From contig JAIMBT010000002.1 in NCBI GenBank assembly GCA_023511295.1, positions 1-64,000 of the forward strand: 64,000 bases of DNA, written 5' to 3'. The notes under the pieces are model-generated. The model saw only the letters and a list, made by a program, of their open reading frames with translations, was not told the DNA's origin and made no database searches. Shown one piece after another: positions 36,019 to 44,131 of the stretch. The stretch comes from Alicyclobacillus sp. GTDB lineage: Bacteria > Bacillota > Bacilli > Alicyclobacillales > Alicyclobacillaceae. Both the position numbers and the translations under genes were made by a program. Positions within the stretch are counted from its first letter, which is position 1, and each line of letters begins with the position of its first letter.

Positions 36019-37206
36019 CTACAGCGCCAGGCTGCAGAGGCTCTGATTCAGGTCTGCCCAGATATCGTCCACATCTTCCAGCCCGACGGACAGCCGGATG
36101 AGCCCGTCTTCAATGCCCATCTCCCGCCGCGCCTCGGGCGGCACCGCGCTGTGCGTCATGCTCGCAGGATGTTCCACGAGCGTATGCGTCTCTCCGAGAG
36201 AGACCGCCCGCGTGCACAGCTCGAGGCCGTTCATGAAGCGGATTCCCGCGTCCATCCCACCGCGGACGACGAAACTCATCACGCCGCCTGCGCCGTTCAT
36301 CTGGCGCAGGTACAGCGAGCGCTGCGGGTAGTCCGGCAAGCCTGGGTAGTACACCGCTGCGACGGCAGGGTGCCGACTGAGCCGCCCCGCGATCTCCATG
36401 GCACTCGCGACGTGTCGGTCCATCCGAAGGGATAAGGTTTTCAGACCCCGCAGAACCAACCAAGCGTCAAATGGCGCGGCAATCCCGCCGATGTCCTTCT
36501 GGGGACTGACGCGGATCTCGTCGAGCAACGACTTTGGCCCCACCGCCAGGCCGAGGATGACATCCCCGTGTCCGCCCAGGTACTTGGTGGCGCTGTGCAC
36601 CACGACATCCGCGCCGAACTCAATGGGCCGCTGCAGGATGGGTGTGGCGAACGTGTTGTCCACCACCAGTCGAGCACCGCACGCATGGGCCGCGTTCGCA
36701 CAGGCTTCTAAATCGACCAGTTCCATCGTCGGGTTGGCTGGAGTTTCCACGTAGACGACGGTCGTATTCGGGCGCATGGCGCGCGAAACGGCCGCTTCGT
36801 CGTGGAGGTCGCAGAGCGTAAACTGCACGTTGAACTTGGACTGCAACAGACAGAGCAGCCCGTACGTGCACCCGTACACGCCGCGCGAGACGACGACATG
36901 GTCCCCAGCCCGGACCAACCCGATGAGGACCGCGGAAATCGCGGCCATCCCACTGGCGAAGGACAGCCCCATCTCCGCACCCTCCAGGTCCGCCACCGCG
37001 GCCTCCAAGAGTTGGGTCGTCGGGTTGCCCAGCCGGCTGTAGATGAAACCGCTTTCCCGCCCCGCGAACCGGGCGCCCCCTTGCTCTGCCGAGTCAAAGT
37101 AGAACGTCGACGTCTGAAACAGAGGCGGGGTCAGCGCCCCAAAGGGACGAGCGTCGCCGTTCGGATTGGGTGGGTGCACCAAACGCGTATCCATCGACAG
37201 AGTCAC
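36019..37206 (-). CDS. Methionine gamma-lyase-type PLP enzyme
   Basis: A 395-residue enzyme of the Cys/Met metabolism PLP family. The Schiff-base lysine is Lys208 (VHSATKYLGGHGD). Cys113 in GVYGCTYGLL occupies the position of the cysteine found in methionine gamma-lyases, which cystathionine enzymes usually lack. This suggests release of methanethiol, ammonia and 2-oxobutyrate from methionine. Cystathionine gamma-lyase or O-acetylhomoserine sulfhydrylase activity is possible. The start is GTG at 37206 behind AAGGAGG. A terminator lies 122 bases downstream. Confidence 0.83.
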   Translation of the reverse strand: MTLSMDTRLVHPPNPNGDARPFGALTPPLFQTSTFYFDSAEQGGARFAGRESGFIYSRLGNPTTQLLEAAVADLEGAEMGLSFASGMAAISAVLIGLVRAGDHVVVSRGVYGCTYGLLCLLQSKFNVQFTLCDLHDEAAVSRAMRPNTTVVYVETPANPTMELVDLEACANAAHACGARLVVDNTFATPILQRPIEFGADVVVHSATKYLGGHGDVILGLAVGPKSLLDEIRVSPQKDIGGIAAPFDAWLVLRGLKTLSLRMDRHVASAMEIAGRLSRHPAVAAVYYPGLPDYPQRSLYLRQMNGAGGVMSFVVRGGMDAGIRFMNGLELCTRAVSLGETHTLVEHPASMTHSAVPPEARREMGIEDGLIRLSVGLEDVDDIWADLNQSLCSLAL

Positions 37207-37329
37207 CGTCCTGCGCCTCCTTTTCGGTCAACCTTGCCTGTGCGTCGGGAGAACCGCGTTTCCCTTCAGTATATGCGACCGCCGTCGGAGGCGCATCCTC
37301 TCCGACGGCTCTCGCACACCGGCCTGGCG

Positions 37330-37776
37330 TCATTCCTTGAATTTTTGCCAGTCCAGTTTTGACTCGTTCAACAGCTCTTCGAAGGAAGCGGTGTCCTCCT
37401 CTTGCGGGTCAAACAGCTCCTGAAACGAGCGGCCGTCGTCCTCCACGCTCGCATCGCGGCCAGCGCGGGGGCTGGGCGCCGAACCGCCGCGCCCGTGGCC
37501 CGCTCGGTCGCCAGCGCCTGCCGAGGCCCGCTTCGGCGCCGGACGTTCGGCCGCCAACAGCCGCTGCTTCATCCGTTCGAGGCCCGCCGTGGTGGACGCG
37601 TCCAGGCGTTCGGACAACTTGGCCGCACCATCCGCAGCGTCCGGCGCCGCGGGTGCCTGGCGGTTCGGCCGACGACGGTCCGATGGAGCGAACCAATCGG
37701 CGGCGAAGTCCGGCTTGTCGCGTCCATCCTCCGGTCCATGTCCGGCCGGGCGCCGTTTTGCACTGCGGTGCGACAT
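37330..37776 (-). CDS. Hydrophilic protein of unknown function coupled to the S9 peptidase
   Basis: A 148-residue, Arg/Pro/Asp-rich, probably disordered protein. Only the C-terminal 35 residues look ordered (SFQELFDPQEEDTASFEELLNESK), with two FEEL-type acidic repeats (SFQELFD, SFEELLN). The ATG overlaps the peptidase stop as TGATG, so it is translationally coupled. I know no homologue. The compositional bias fits this genome, but the coupling and the stable frame argue for a real gene. Confidence 0.6.
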   Translation of the reverse strand: MSHRSAKRRPAGHGPEDGRDKPDFAADWFAPSDRRRPNRQAPAAPDAADGAAKLSERLDASTTAGLERMKQRLLAAERPAPKRASAGAGDRAGHGRGGSAPSPRAGRDASVEDDGRSFQELFDPQEEDTASFEELLNESKLDWQKFKE

Positions 37777-39911
37777 CAGGCGTCCGCTCCTTCGCTCTGC
37801 GCTTTGCCGGGCAGGTGGCTGTCAATCCACCCGAAGATGGCCTCGAGCCGCGCCACCCGCAACTTCGGCTTGCCGTTGCGCGACAGTCCGTGACTGGCGT
37901 TTGGGATGCGGAACAGCTCGACCTCGCCGCCGCGGCGTTTGATGGCCGTGTACAGTTGTTCCGCCTGCTCGATGGGGCACCGCAAATCTTGCTCCGAGTG
38001 CAGCAACAAGAGCGGCGTGTGGATCTGCGGCGCGTACGCCAGCGGGCTCATGCGCCACAGTCCTTCTGGATTGCTGAACACGTCGCCGCCAATCTGGGCC
38101 TCGACGAACAGCGGCCCGATGTCGCTCACGCCGTAGAACGAGAACCAGTTGGAGATGGAGCGCTGCGCGACGGCTGCAAAGAACCGATCTGTATGGCCGA
38201 CGAGCCAGTTGGTCATGAAACCGCCGTAACTTCCGCCCGTGACGCCCACGCGCGTTCCATCGAGGAAGTCGAACTGGGCGATGGCCGCTTCCAGACCGTT
38301 CAACACGTCGGCGGCATCGCCTTCCCCGTAGTGGTGGCGCACCGCGTTGACGAACTCCTGGCCGTACCCCATACTCCCACGCGGGTTGACGTAGACCACC
38401 GCATACCCCTGAGCGGCAAACCACTGCATCTCGTGGAAGTAACCGTGCCCGTACATCATTTGCGGGCCGCCGTGAATGTCGAGAATGACCGGGTACTTCT
38501 TCCCTTCCTCATAGTCGAACGGCTTGAGCACCCAGCCCTGCGCTGTCCAGTCGTCCTGCGAGCGGTACTCAAACGAGATGGGCTCCACACTGCCCACTTC
38601 CTGGAACAACGCCACATTCGCGTCATCGAGGCGCGTCTCGTTCCCGGGGAAACACGCCTGGTTGATCTCGATGTGCTCTGTCACCGCGCGGAAATGGCGC
38701 TGCTTCGTCGGCGTTCCGGCAATCGGAACCACGGCAATCCGGCCCGGGTCGGTCGCCGTCGCGTAGGAGATGACCACCGTGGACTCGTCGGCGAAGTCGA
38801 ACCCGTAGACCTGACGGTCTCCGCCCACGACGACTTCGTGCGCGGCGCCGCCGTCGGCTCCGCGGAAGAAGCGGACCAGTTCAGTACGCCCCTCGCGTGT
38901 GCTGAGGACGTAGACCTTCTTCCCGTCCTGGGTCCAGCGCAAACCGCCGCGGACGTCCGGTTTCATGTCACTCAAGCAGACATCGCCGAGCGTATCCGGG
39001 AAATCCGTGGTCCACTGAAACGCCTCGCCGCCGTCTGCCGGGATGGTGTAGAGATGGGTGTGCGTCGCGGATTCAAACTCGTGGCGGTTGCCGAGGATGG
39101 CGATGGTGGAGCCGTCCGGGTTGTAGCGAACGCTGTACGCGTGAACATCGTCGTGCAGCCGTTCCGCCTCCCCACCGCCGAGCGGGACCCGGTACACATC
39201 CGCGTGTCGCGGATTCGTCTCGCGGTCCGGCCGGCGATTGCAAGTAAAGGCGACGTAGCGCCCGTCTGGGGAGACATCGTAGCTGCCGACCGGGTACGGA
39301 CCGGCGGTGAGTTGAACGAACGAGCCGTCGCGAATCTGAATCGCCACCAGCTGACTTTCACGCAGTTTGGACAGACCCACGCCGTCCCCCTTGTAGTAGA
39401 GGCGGTTGTACCGTTTCGGGCCCTCGGCCCACTCCTTGTTGCGCTTCTGGTTCGCCTCTTCGGCTTCCTTCGCCGACAGGTCCTCTGCGAACAGCGGGAT
39501 GTCCTCGCCGTCCGTCACCGGCGTCAAACCCACCACGGTTTCGCCGTCCGGCGCCCAGCTGATATTCGAGAGACCGTTTTGGAACCGCGTGACGCGCGTC
39601 GCCTCACCACCCTGAAACGGCAGGATGAACAGTTGCGGCACGCCCCCGTAGCGACTCGAGAGGAACGCGATATGCTGCCCGTCCGGAGACCACTCCGCGC
39701 CGAAGTTGCGCGTGCCAGACGTGCTCAGATGCCGCCGCGTGCTGCCGTCGGTGGACGCCAGGACGAGCTGGGTCTCGTATTCGTCGGTCTTCCGATTGAG
39801 CGTGGTCTGTTCGTACACGACCCACTTGCCATCCGGCGAAATCCGTGGGTTGCCCACGAGTTGATAAGCGTACAGGTCTTCCAGCGTTACCCCGCGTTTG
39901 GCCACAGGCAT
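37776..39911 (-). CDS. S9 family peptidase (acylaminoacyl-peptidase/DPP IV type)
   Basis: A 711-residue serine peptidase with an N-terminal beta-propeller whose blades repeat PDG motifs and a C-terminal alpha/beta-hydrolase domain. The catalytic triad appears as Ser at about 559 (TGGSYGGFMTN), Asp at about 641 (HSEQDLRCPIEQ) and His at about 673 (PNASHGLSR). No signal peptide is visible, so it is likely cytoplasmic and trims short peptides. The ATG at 39911 follows GGGGGAGG. It is the first of two S9 enzymes in this window. Confidence 0.92.
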   Translation of the reverse strand: MPVAKRGVTLEDLYAYQLVGNPRISPDGKWVVYEQTTLNRKTDEYETQLVLASTDGSTRRHLSTSGTRNFGAEWSPDGQHIAFLSSRYGGVPQLFILPFQGGEATRVTRFQNGLSNISWAPDGETVVGLTPVTDGEDIPLFAEDLSAKEAEEANQKRNKEWAEGPKRYNRLYYKGDGVGLSKLRESQLVAIQIRDGSFVQLTAGPYPVGSYDVSPDGRYVAFTCNRRPDRETNPRHADVYRVPLGGGEAERLHDDVHAYSVRYNPDGSTIAILGNRHEFESATHTHLYTIPADGGEAFQWTTDFPDTLGDVCLSDMKPDVRGGLRWTQDGKKVYVLSTREGRTELVRFFRGADGGAAHEVVVGGDRQVYGFDFADESTVVISYATATDPGRIAVVPIAGTPTKQRHFRAVTEHIEINQACFPGNETRLDDANVALFQEVGSVEPISFEYRSQDDWTAQGWVLKPFDYEEGKKYPVILDIHGGPQMMYGHGYFHEMQWFAAQGYAVVYVNPRGSMGYGQEFVNAVRHHYGEGDAADVLNGLEAAIAQFDFLDGTRVGVTGGSYGGFMTNWLVGHTDRFFAAVAQRSISNWFSFYGVSDIGPLFVEAQIGGDVFSNPEGLWRMSPLAYAPQIHTPLLLLHSEQDLRCPIEQAEQLYTAIKRRGGEVELFRIPNASHGLSRNGKPKLRVARLEAIFGWIDSHLPGKAQSEGADA

Positions 39912-40061
39912 AGCCTCCCCCTACAGACTGCGTGAAATTCCGCGAGTGATACGAGATTGCCCGCTGCCGCCCGATTTGAACGAACTGCGCCTCGCCTGCA
40001 AACATTCCGAATCCGCACGGCGGGCGTCCCTGCGCCTCCGCACAGACGCGGCGCGGCAGGC

Positions 40062-40370
40062 TCAGGAATGACGCTCCAACCATGCGGCCAAGTGGGATTT
40101 CTCCTCGTCGACCAACTCCGGGTGGGCGGTGAAATGCTGACGCAGCACCTGGTCCTCCCACTGTTCGCTGCCGACCGGCCCCTGTATGCCGCTTGGCAAG
40201 TCCGCAATCTTCCGGCTATAAAGGATGTTCCACTCCTCCGCACCGTCGCGCTCCGCCCGTTCTGAGACCTGCATGTAGATGCCGGCGTCTGTCGGGCCGG
40301 TGAGTGCATACATCATCATTTCGTAGCGATCCCACTGGTGGGTCCAATCCATCGGGTCATACGCGTGCAT
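40062..40370 (-). CDS. Small acidic protein of unknown function
   Basis: A 102-residue soluble protein with an aromatic-rich N-terminus (MDWTHQWDRYEMMMYALTG) and an acidic C-terminus ending HLAAWLERHS. GAGGGAG precedes the ATG by a few bases. It stands alone, 150 bases upstream of the S9 peptidase gene on the same strand. I recognise no family. Confidence 0.6.
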   Translation of the reverse strand: MHAYDPMDWTHQWDRYEMMMYALTGPTDAGIYMQVSERAERDGAEEWNILYSRKIADLPSGIQGPVGSEQWEDQVLRQHFTAHPELVDEEKSHLAAWLERHS

Positions 40371-40576
40371 GGGCTCCCTCGATTCAAATCGGGATGGCGT
40401 GAGACAATAGAGCGCTGGACAACCGTCGCGGTATCACCAGTGTACCGAGGACGAGCCCGGGATTCAACCCGAGCCCCATCCCGGCGCATCCCGTGCAACG
40501 TGCAGTGCGGGTGGGAATTTGCTACAATGGGCGAGGAACCTGCGCCATCGCGCAGACATCAAGGAGGCTATCATCG

Positions 40577-40717
40577 ATGCGTAAATTCATGTGGGTCGTG
40601 TTTGTGGTCGCCGTCGTGGTCGTCGCGTTCGAGACGTTCCGGCCGCAAGCCCCGTTCCCGTCGACGGACATGGGGTACTGGACGAGCGCCCTGCAGACAT
40701 TCTTACTCGGCCGCTGA
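40577..40717 (+). CDS. 46-residue single-span membrane or secreted peptide
   Basis: The sequence opens MRKFMWVVFVVAVVVVAFETF, a basic start followed by a strong hydrophobic segment, then a short exported tail. AAGGAGG lies 9 bases before the ATG, and TACAAT at 40523-40528 could be its -10. The gene is followed by a perfect hairpin at 40792-40823. The function is unknown. Confidence 0.6.
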   Translation: MRKFMWVVFVVAVVVVAFETFRPQAPFPSTDMGYWTSALQTFLLGR

Positions 40718-40791
40718 GGCGCTTCGCCGGCCTCTATGCGGCCCTGGTGGAACGCCGTACAACAGGCGCGCAACCTGCCTGCAGCCACAAA

Positions 40792-40823
40792 CGTGACCCG
40801 GTCGCACATGCGACCGGGTCACG
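40792..40823. terminator. Bidirectional terminator between the small peptide gene and etfA
   Basis: A near-perfect 14-15-bp stem (GTGACCCGGTCGC with its complement, loop ACAT) in the gap between convergent genes. Confidence 0.75.
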
Positions 40824-40895
40824 CGTCGTACGGGTGAAACGAGCGGCGCAGGCGGGATCTTCGCGCCTCCCATTGAAGCCCTCACATGCCGTTCC

Positions 40896-41879
40896 TCAAG
40901 CGTCTGCCAAAACGCGCTTGAACTCCTCCGTCAACATCGGCACCACCTCGAACAAATCGCCCACGATGCCGTAGTCCGCCACCTGAAAGATGGGCGCTTC
41001 GGGGTCCTTGTTGATGGCGACAATCACCTTCGAGTTGGACATGCCGGCGAGGTGCTGAATCGCCCCTGAGATGCCGCAGGCGATGTACAGGTCCGGCGTG
41101 ACCACCTTGCCCGTCTGGCCAATCTGCAGGCTGTAGTCGCAGTACCCCGCGTCGCAGGCCCCACGAGACGCCCCCACCGCAGCGCCGAGCACATCCGCAA
41201 GCTCCTGCAAGGGCTTGAAGCCGGACGCATCCTTCACGCCGCGCCCGCCTGATACGATGATCTTCGCCTCGGACAGGTCGACGCCCGTGGTCGTCTTCTG
41301 GACAATCTCCTTGACCAACGTCGACAGGTCTGGCTGCTCAAAGCTGACCGCCAGCGTCTCGACCGTGCCTGGTTTGCCAGCGTCGGGTTGCGCAGGTTCC
41401 AAGTTGTTCGGGCGCACCGTGACGACCGTCACGCCGCGGCGGATACGCACCTTGGTGTACGCCTTCCCGGCATAGATGGGTCGGACAAACTGAACATCGG
41501 CTCCTTCCCCTTCGATGCCCACAATATCGGACACCTGTCCGGCGCCGAGGCGCGTCGCGATGATGGGGCCGAGATCACGGCCGACGGCGGAGTGCGACAG
41601 TAGAATGACATCGGGGTGGAACGCCCGCACCACCTCCATGACCGCCTTGCGGTACGCACCGGGGGTGTAGTGTTCCAACTCGGGTGCATCGACAACGTAC
41701 ACCTTGTCCGCGCCGTAGGCGCCGAGTCCGTCCGCGAGCGACTCCACACCCGCCCCCAGCAGAGCGACGGCAATCTCCCCGCCGTCCGCCAAGCGGCGGG
41801 CAGCGCCGAGCATCTCATAGCTGACATTGCGCAGCTTGTTACGGCGAATATCTGCAAGGACCAACACCTGTTTCGACAT
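40896..41879 (-). CDS. etfA: Electron transfer flavoprotein, alpha subunit
   Basis: A 327-residue FAD-binding subunit that, with EtfB, passes electrons from acyl-CoA and other dehydrogenases to the quinone pool. The C-terminal FAD domain has the signature DLYIACGISGAIQHLAGM and SRGACDAGYCDYSLQIGQTGK. I chose the ATG at 41879 over that at 41885, which sits one base after GGAGGG. It follows etfB by 87 bases; both lie downstream of fadR, as in the B. subtilis lcfA-fadR-fadB-etfB-etfA operon. A terminator lies 72 bases past the stop. Confidence 0.95.
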   Translation of the reverse strand: MSKQVLVLADIRRNKLRNVSYEMLGAARRLADGGEIAVALLGAGVESLADGLGAYGADKVYVVDAPELEHYTPGAYRKAVMEVVRAFHPDVILLSHSAVGRDLGPIIATRLGAGQVSDIVGIEGEGADVQFVRPIYAGKAYTKVRIRRGVTVVTVRPNNLEPAQPDAGKPGTVETLAVSFEQPDLSTLVKEIVQKTTTGVDLSEAKIIVSGGRGVKDASGFKPLQELADVLGAAVGASRGACDAGYCDYSLQIGQTGKVVTPDLYIACGISGAIQHLAGMSNSKVIVAINKDPEAPIFQVADYGIVGDLFEVVPMLTEEFKRVLADA

Positions 41880-41966
41880 ATCCATTCCCTCCCGTTCTCA
41901 CATCCACAGACGCGGTGGAACGCAGCCACCGACGGAGCGGTGTCCGTTCTCGTGGACCAAGGCCAA

Positions 41967-42737
41967 TCAGCCGACAACCTTGTCGACGCTGCGCAGAGAC
42001 TGCACCAGTTCCTTCACCTGCTCCGACAGGTCGCCGCTGAGGATGCGACCGGCCTCCTTCGGCTTCGGGAGGAACACCTCCGTGACCTCCGTGCGAGGCT
42101 CCAGGTCCTCGGACGAGAGGCCGAGATCCGCTGCGGTCACGTGGGTCAGCGGCTTCTTACTCGCTTTGCGAATGCCAATCAAGGACGGGTAGCGCGGCTC
42201 ATTCAAACCCTGCTGTGCGGTCACCAGTGCGGGAAGCGTCGCCGTGACGACCTCCACATCGCCTTCCGCGTCACGATGCGCAGTCAGTTGATTCCCCTCG
42301 AGCGTGAGCTTCGTCACGGTCGAAATGTGCGGGATGCCCAACTCCTCAGCGAGCCGCACGGCGACCTGGCCAGACCCATCGTCGACCGCCTGGTTACCGC
42401 CGATGATGAGGTCGTAGGCACGCGGCCGGATGATGGCCGCCAACACCTTCGCGGCCGTGAACTCGTCGCCGAACAAGGCTGGGTCGTCCGCCAACACCGC
42501 CTCGTCCGCCCCCATGGCCAGCGCGGTTCGGATGGCTTCTTCGGTCCGGCTGGGTCCGATGGAGACAACCGTGACCGTCCCGTCGTTCGCCTCCTTGAGT
42601 CGAATCGCCTCTTCCACCGCGTACTCGTCGTACGGGTTGATGACGAATCGGACCCCGTCCTCTTTGACCTTGCCATTTTCGACGGAAATGCGTTCCTCCG
42701 TATCAAACGTCTGCTTCAACAGTACGATGATGTTCAC
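41967..42737 (-). CDS. etfB: Electron transfer flavoprotein, beta subunit
   Basis: A 256-residue AMP-binding partner of EtfA. Characteristic segments are the N-terminal VLLKQTFDTEERI, VINPYDEYAVEEAIRLKE, GADEAVLADD, LIIGGNQAVDDGSGQVAVRLAE and EPRYPSLIGIRKASKKP. The start is GTG at 42737 behind GGAG. It lies 25 bases after fadR, so it is almost certainly under the FadR-operator promoter and induced when fatty acids are degraded. Confidence 0.95.
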   Translation of the reverse strand: MNIIVLLKQTFDTEERISVENGKVKEDGVRFVINPYDEYAVEEAIRLKEANDGTVTVVSIGPSRTEEAIRTALAMGADEAVLADDPALFGDEFTAAKVLAAIIRPRAYDLIIGGNQAVDDGSGQVAVRLAEELGIPHISTVTKLTLEGNQLTAHRDAEGDVEVVTATLPALVTAQQGLNEPRYPSLIGIRKASKKPLTHVTAADLGLSSEDLEPRTEVTEVFLPKPKEAGRILSGDLSEQVKELVQSLRSVDKVVG

Positions 42738-42762
42738 GATTCACCGCTCCTCTCAAATCCGT

Positions 42763-43374
42763 TCAGTGTCCTCCGTCCGCTCCACGGCGGCCGCACAGGC
42801 CGAACAAGAGCACGTCCACCACGTCATCCGCCAATCCGGCGAGGTCATACTTCCCACCAGACAGAACCCAGGCGCTGACCGTCTCATCCATCGTGCCGAA
42901 GATCAGCCTCCGCTTGATGCGGCGGTCGACGGAAGCAGCAAACACGCCCTGCGCCGAACCCAAATCCACGATGTCGTCGAGCAAGTTGTAAAACGGTTTC
43001 ATGATGGCGCCAATCTCCCGCCGAATATGCGCGTCGACCTGGCGCAGGTGTACCTGGGTGACCATCGCCAACTTCGGCCGGGCGCCGAGTTCCGCGAAAT
43101 ACAACCGCACAACCGCGCGCAACCGGTCTTCCGCGGAGGTCAGTTCCGCAATCACCTGGCGGCATTCCCGCTCAATCTGACCGATGGTTTGACGCAACAG
43201 CGAGATCAAGATGTCCTCTTTGTTTTTGAAATAGAGGTACACGGTGCCGTCCGCGACGCCGGCTGCTTTCGCAATGCGGGACACCTGTGCCCCGTGATAC
43301 CCGGATTCCGCCATCACGTCGACGGCGGCCCGCAGGATGGCTTCATACTTCGCTTCGTCTCGACGGTTCGCGAT
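42763..43374 (-). CDS. fadR: TetR-family fatty-acid degradation regulator (FadR-like)
   Basis: A 203-residue TetR repressor. The N-terminal helix-turn-helix VSRIAKAAGVADGTVYLYFKNKEDILISL is very close to that of B. subtilis FadR, which releases operators on binding long-chain acyl-CoA; IFGTMDETVSAWVLSGGKYDL also matches. The start is unusual: the strong site GGGGAGGGAGG is followed by ATC at 43372-43374, with no ATG, GTG or TTG in a sensible position. The first in-frame ATG (43539) would put the promoter and operator inside the gene. An indel in the sequence is the alternative explanation. Confidence 0.88.
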   Translation of the reverse strand: MANRRDEAKYEAILRAAVDVMAESGYHGAQVSRIAKAAGVADGTVYLYFKNKEDILISLLRQTIGQIERECRQVIAELTSAEDRLRAVVRLYFAELGARPKLAMVTQVHLRQVDAHIRREIGAIMKPFYNLLDDIVDLGSAQGVFAASVDRRIKRRLIFGTMDETVSAWVLSGGKYDLAGLADDVVDVLLFGLCGRRGADGGH

Positions 43375-43392
43375 GCGCCTCCCTCCCCAATG

Positions 43393-43410
43393 AATGAATG
43401 ACCATTCATT
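43393..43410. promoter_or_regulatory. FadR-type operator, perfect 18-bp palindrome
   Basis: AATGAATG-AC-CATTCATT is a perfect inverted repeat and resembles the B. subtilis FadR site (TGAATGA-TCATTCA core). It lies 9 bases past the -10 element, over the start of the fadR-etfB-etfA transcript, which implies autorepression. Confidence 0.85.
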
Positions 43411-43419
43411 TTCGATCCC

Positions 43420-43448
43420 ATTGTAGGCCCCATCCCGCGCGGTGTCAA
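43420..43448 (-). promoter_or_regulatory. Near-consensus sigma-A promoter of fadR-etfB-etfA
   Basis: TTGACA at 43443-43448, a 17-base spacer and TACAAT at 43420-43425 on the minus strand: the best sigma-A promoter match in the window. Confidence 0.85.
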
Positions 43449-43554
43449 CGCTGCCCTGCGCACACCCGTTGGTTCGGCCATACAGACCTGGGCGCCGAGA
43501 TGGAGACCCGCGGCCCACCCCGGCGCCCGCACGACGCACGGTCCGTTTGTGCGC

Positions 43555-44019
43555 CTACTGCGCCGCTTCTGCGGGCAGACCCAGCGCCTCCCGGATTTTC
43601 GGTTCAACCTTCAGAAATCCTTTGTCTCCCGCCGCGCGGAATTTCAATGTGCCGTCCGCACCAAACAGGAAGAACGCCGGGACGTACTCGTTCTCAAACC
43701 GATCCGCAATGGCCCGTTCGTGGTCCAGTGCCACGGGCTGTGTGATGTGGTACTCCGCGATGTCGTTTTGCACGCGCGCTTCGTCGGCGTCTTCTTCAAA
43801 GCGCGGCATGTGCACCGCGACCACCTGCAGTCCCTCTGGCTCGTAACGGTCCTTCATGGCCACCACTGCGTCCATCGTCTCGTGGCAGATGTGACACGAG
43901 ACCGCCCAGAAGTGGATGAGCGTCACGCGTCCCGGCTGCAACGCGGGCTGGGCCGCCGTGTTCAGCCAGCCGGTCGCGCCGTCGAGCGTCGGCATCTGTG
44001 TTCCCAAACGCATGGGCAT
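43555..44019 (-). CDS. Thioredoxin/TlpA-like redox protein
   Basis: A 154-residue thioredoxin-fold protein with the redox pair Cys42-x-x-Cys45 (VSCHICHE) and the cis-proline loop EYVPAFFLF. The N-terminus GTQMP...WLNTAAQPAL is typical of TlpA/ResA-like proteins, but no signal peptide or membrane anchor is seen, so it is probably cytoplasmic. It follows the 2-Cys peroxiredoxin on the same strand beyond a terminator and may reduce it. An ATG two codons in is equally placed behind the ribosome site. Confidence 0.83.
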   Translation of the reverse strand: MPMRLGTQMPTLDGATGWLNTAAQPALQPGRVTLIHFWAVSCHICHETMDAVVAMKDRYEPEGLQVVAVHMPRFEEDADEARVQNDIAEYHITQPVALDHERAIADRFENEYVPAFFLFGADGTLKFRAAGDKGFLKVEPKIREALGLPAEAAQ

Positions 44020-44085
44020 TCCTGAACCCCCCTCTCTCGTTCCTCGTCACGCGACTCGTCGATGGTCACTCGCGATGAAACGAAG

Positions 44086-44109
44086 ACCCGCTTGCGGCTG
44101 CAAGCGGGT
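44086..44109 (-). terminator. Terminator after the peroxiredoxin gene
   Basis: A 10-bp perfect stem (ACCCGCTTGC with its complement, loop GGCT) with a T-rich tail (TCTTCGTTTC) on the minus strand. Confidence 0.75.
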
Positions 44110-44131
44110 TTCATCCGCAGTCATGCTCAAC

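Noticed and set aside
34536-36101. 521-residue plus-strand open frame opposite hutH
   Set aside because: Antisense shadow of hutH crossing a terminator hairpin; no coding signature.
37359-39935. 858-residue open frame on the plus strand opposite the S9 peptidase
   Set aside because: It is the antisense shadow of a gene with full catalytic motifs. The composition is Arg/Val/His-rich with no recognisable domain, as expected for antisense frames in GC-rich DNA.
40380-40500. tRNA-like short stems (GGGATTCAACCCG and nearby)
   Set aside because: No cloverleaf with acceptor, D and anticodon arms of correct length could be drawn.
43375-43539. Using ATG 43539 as the fadR start
   Set aside because: It would put a near-consensus sigma-A promoter and the FadR-type palindrome inside the coding region and add 55 residues not seen in FadR proteins.
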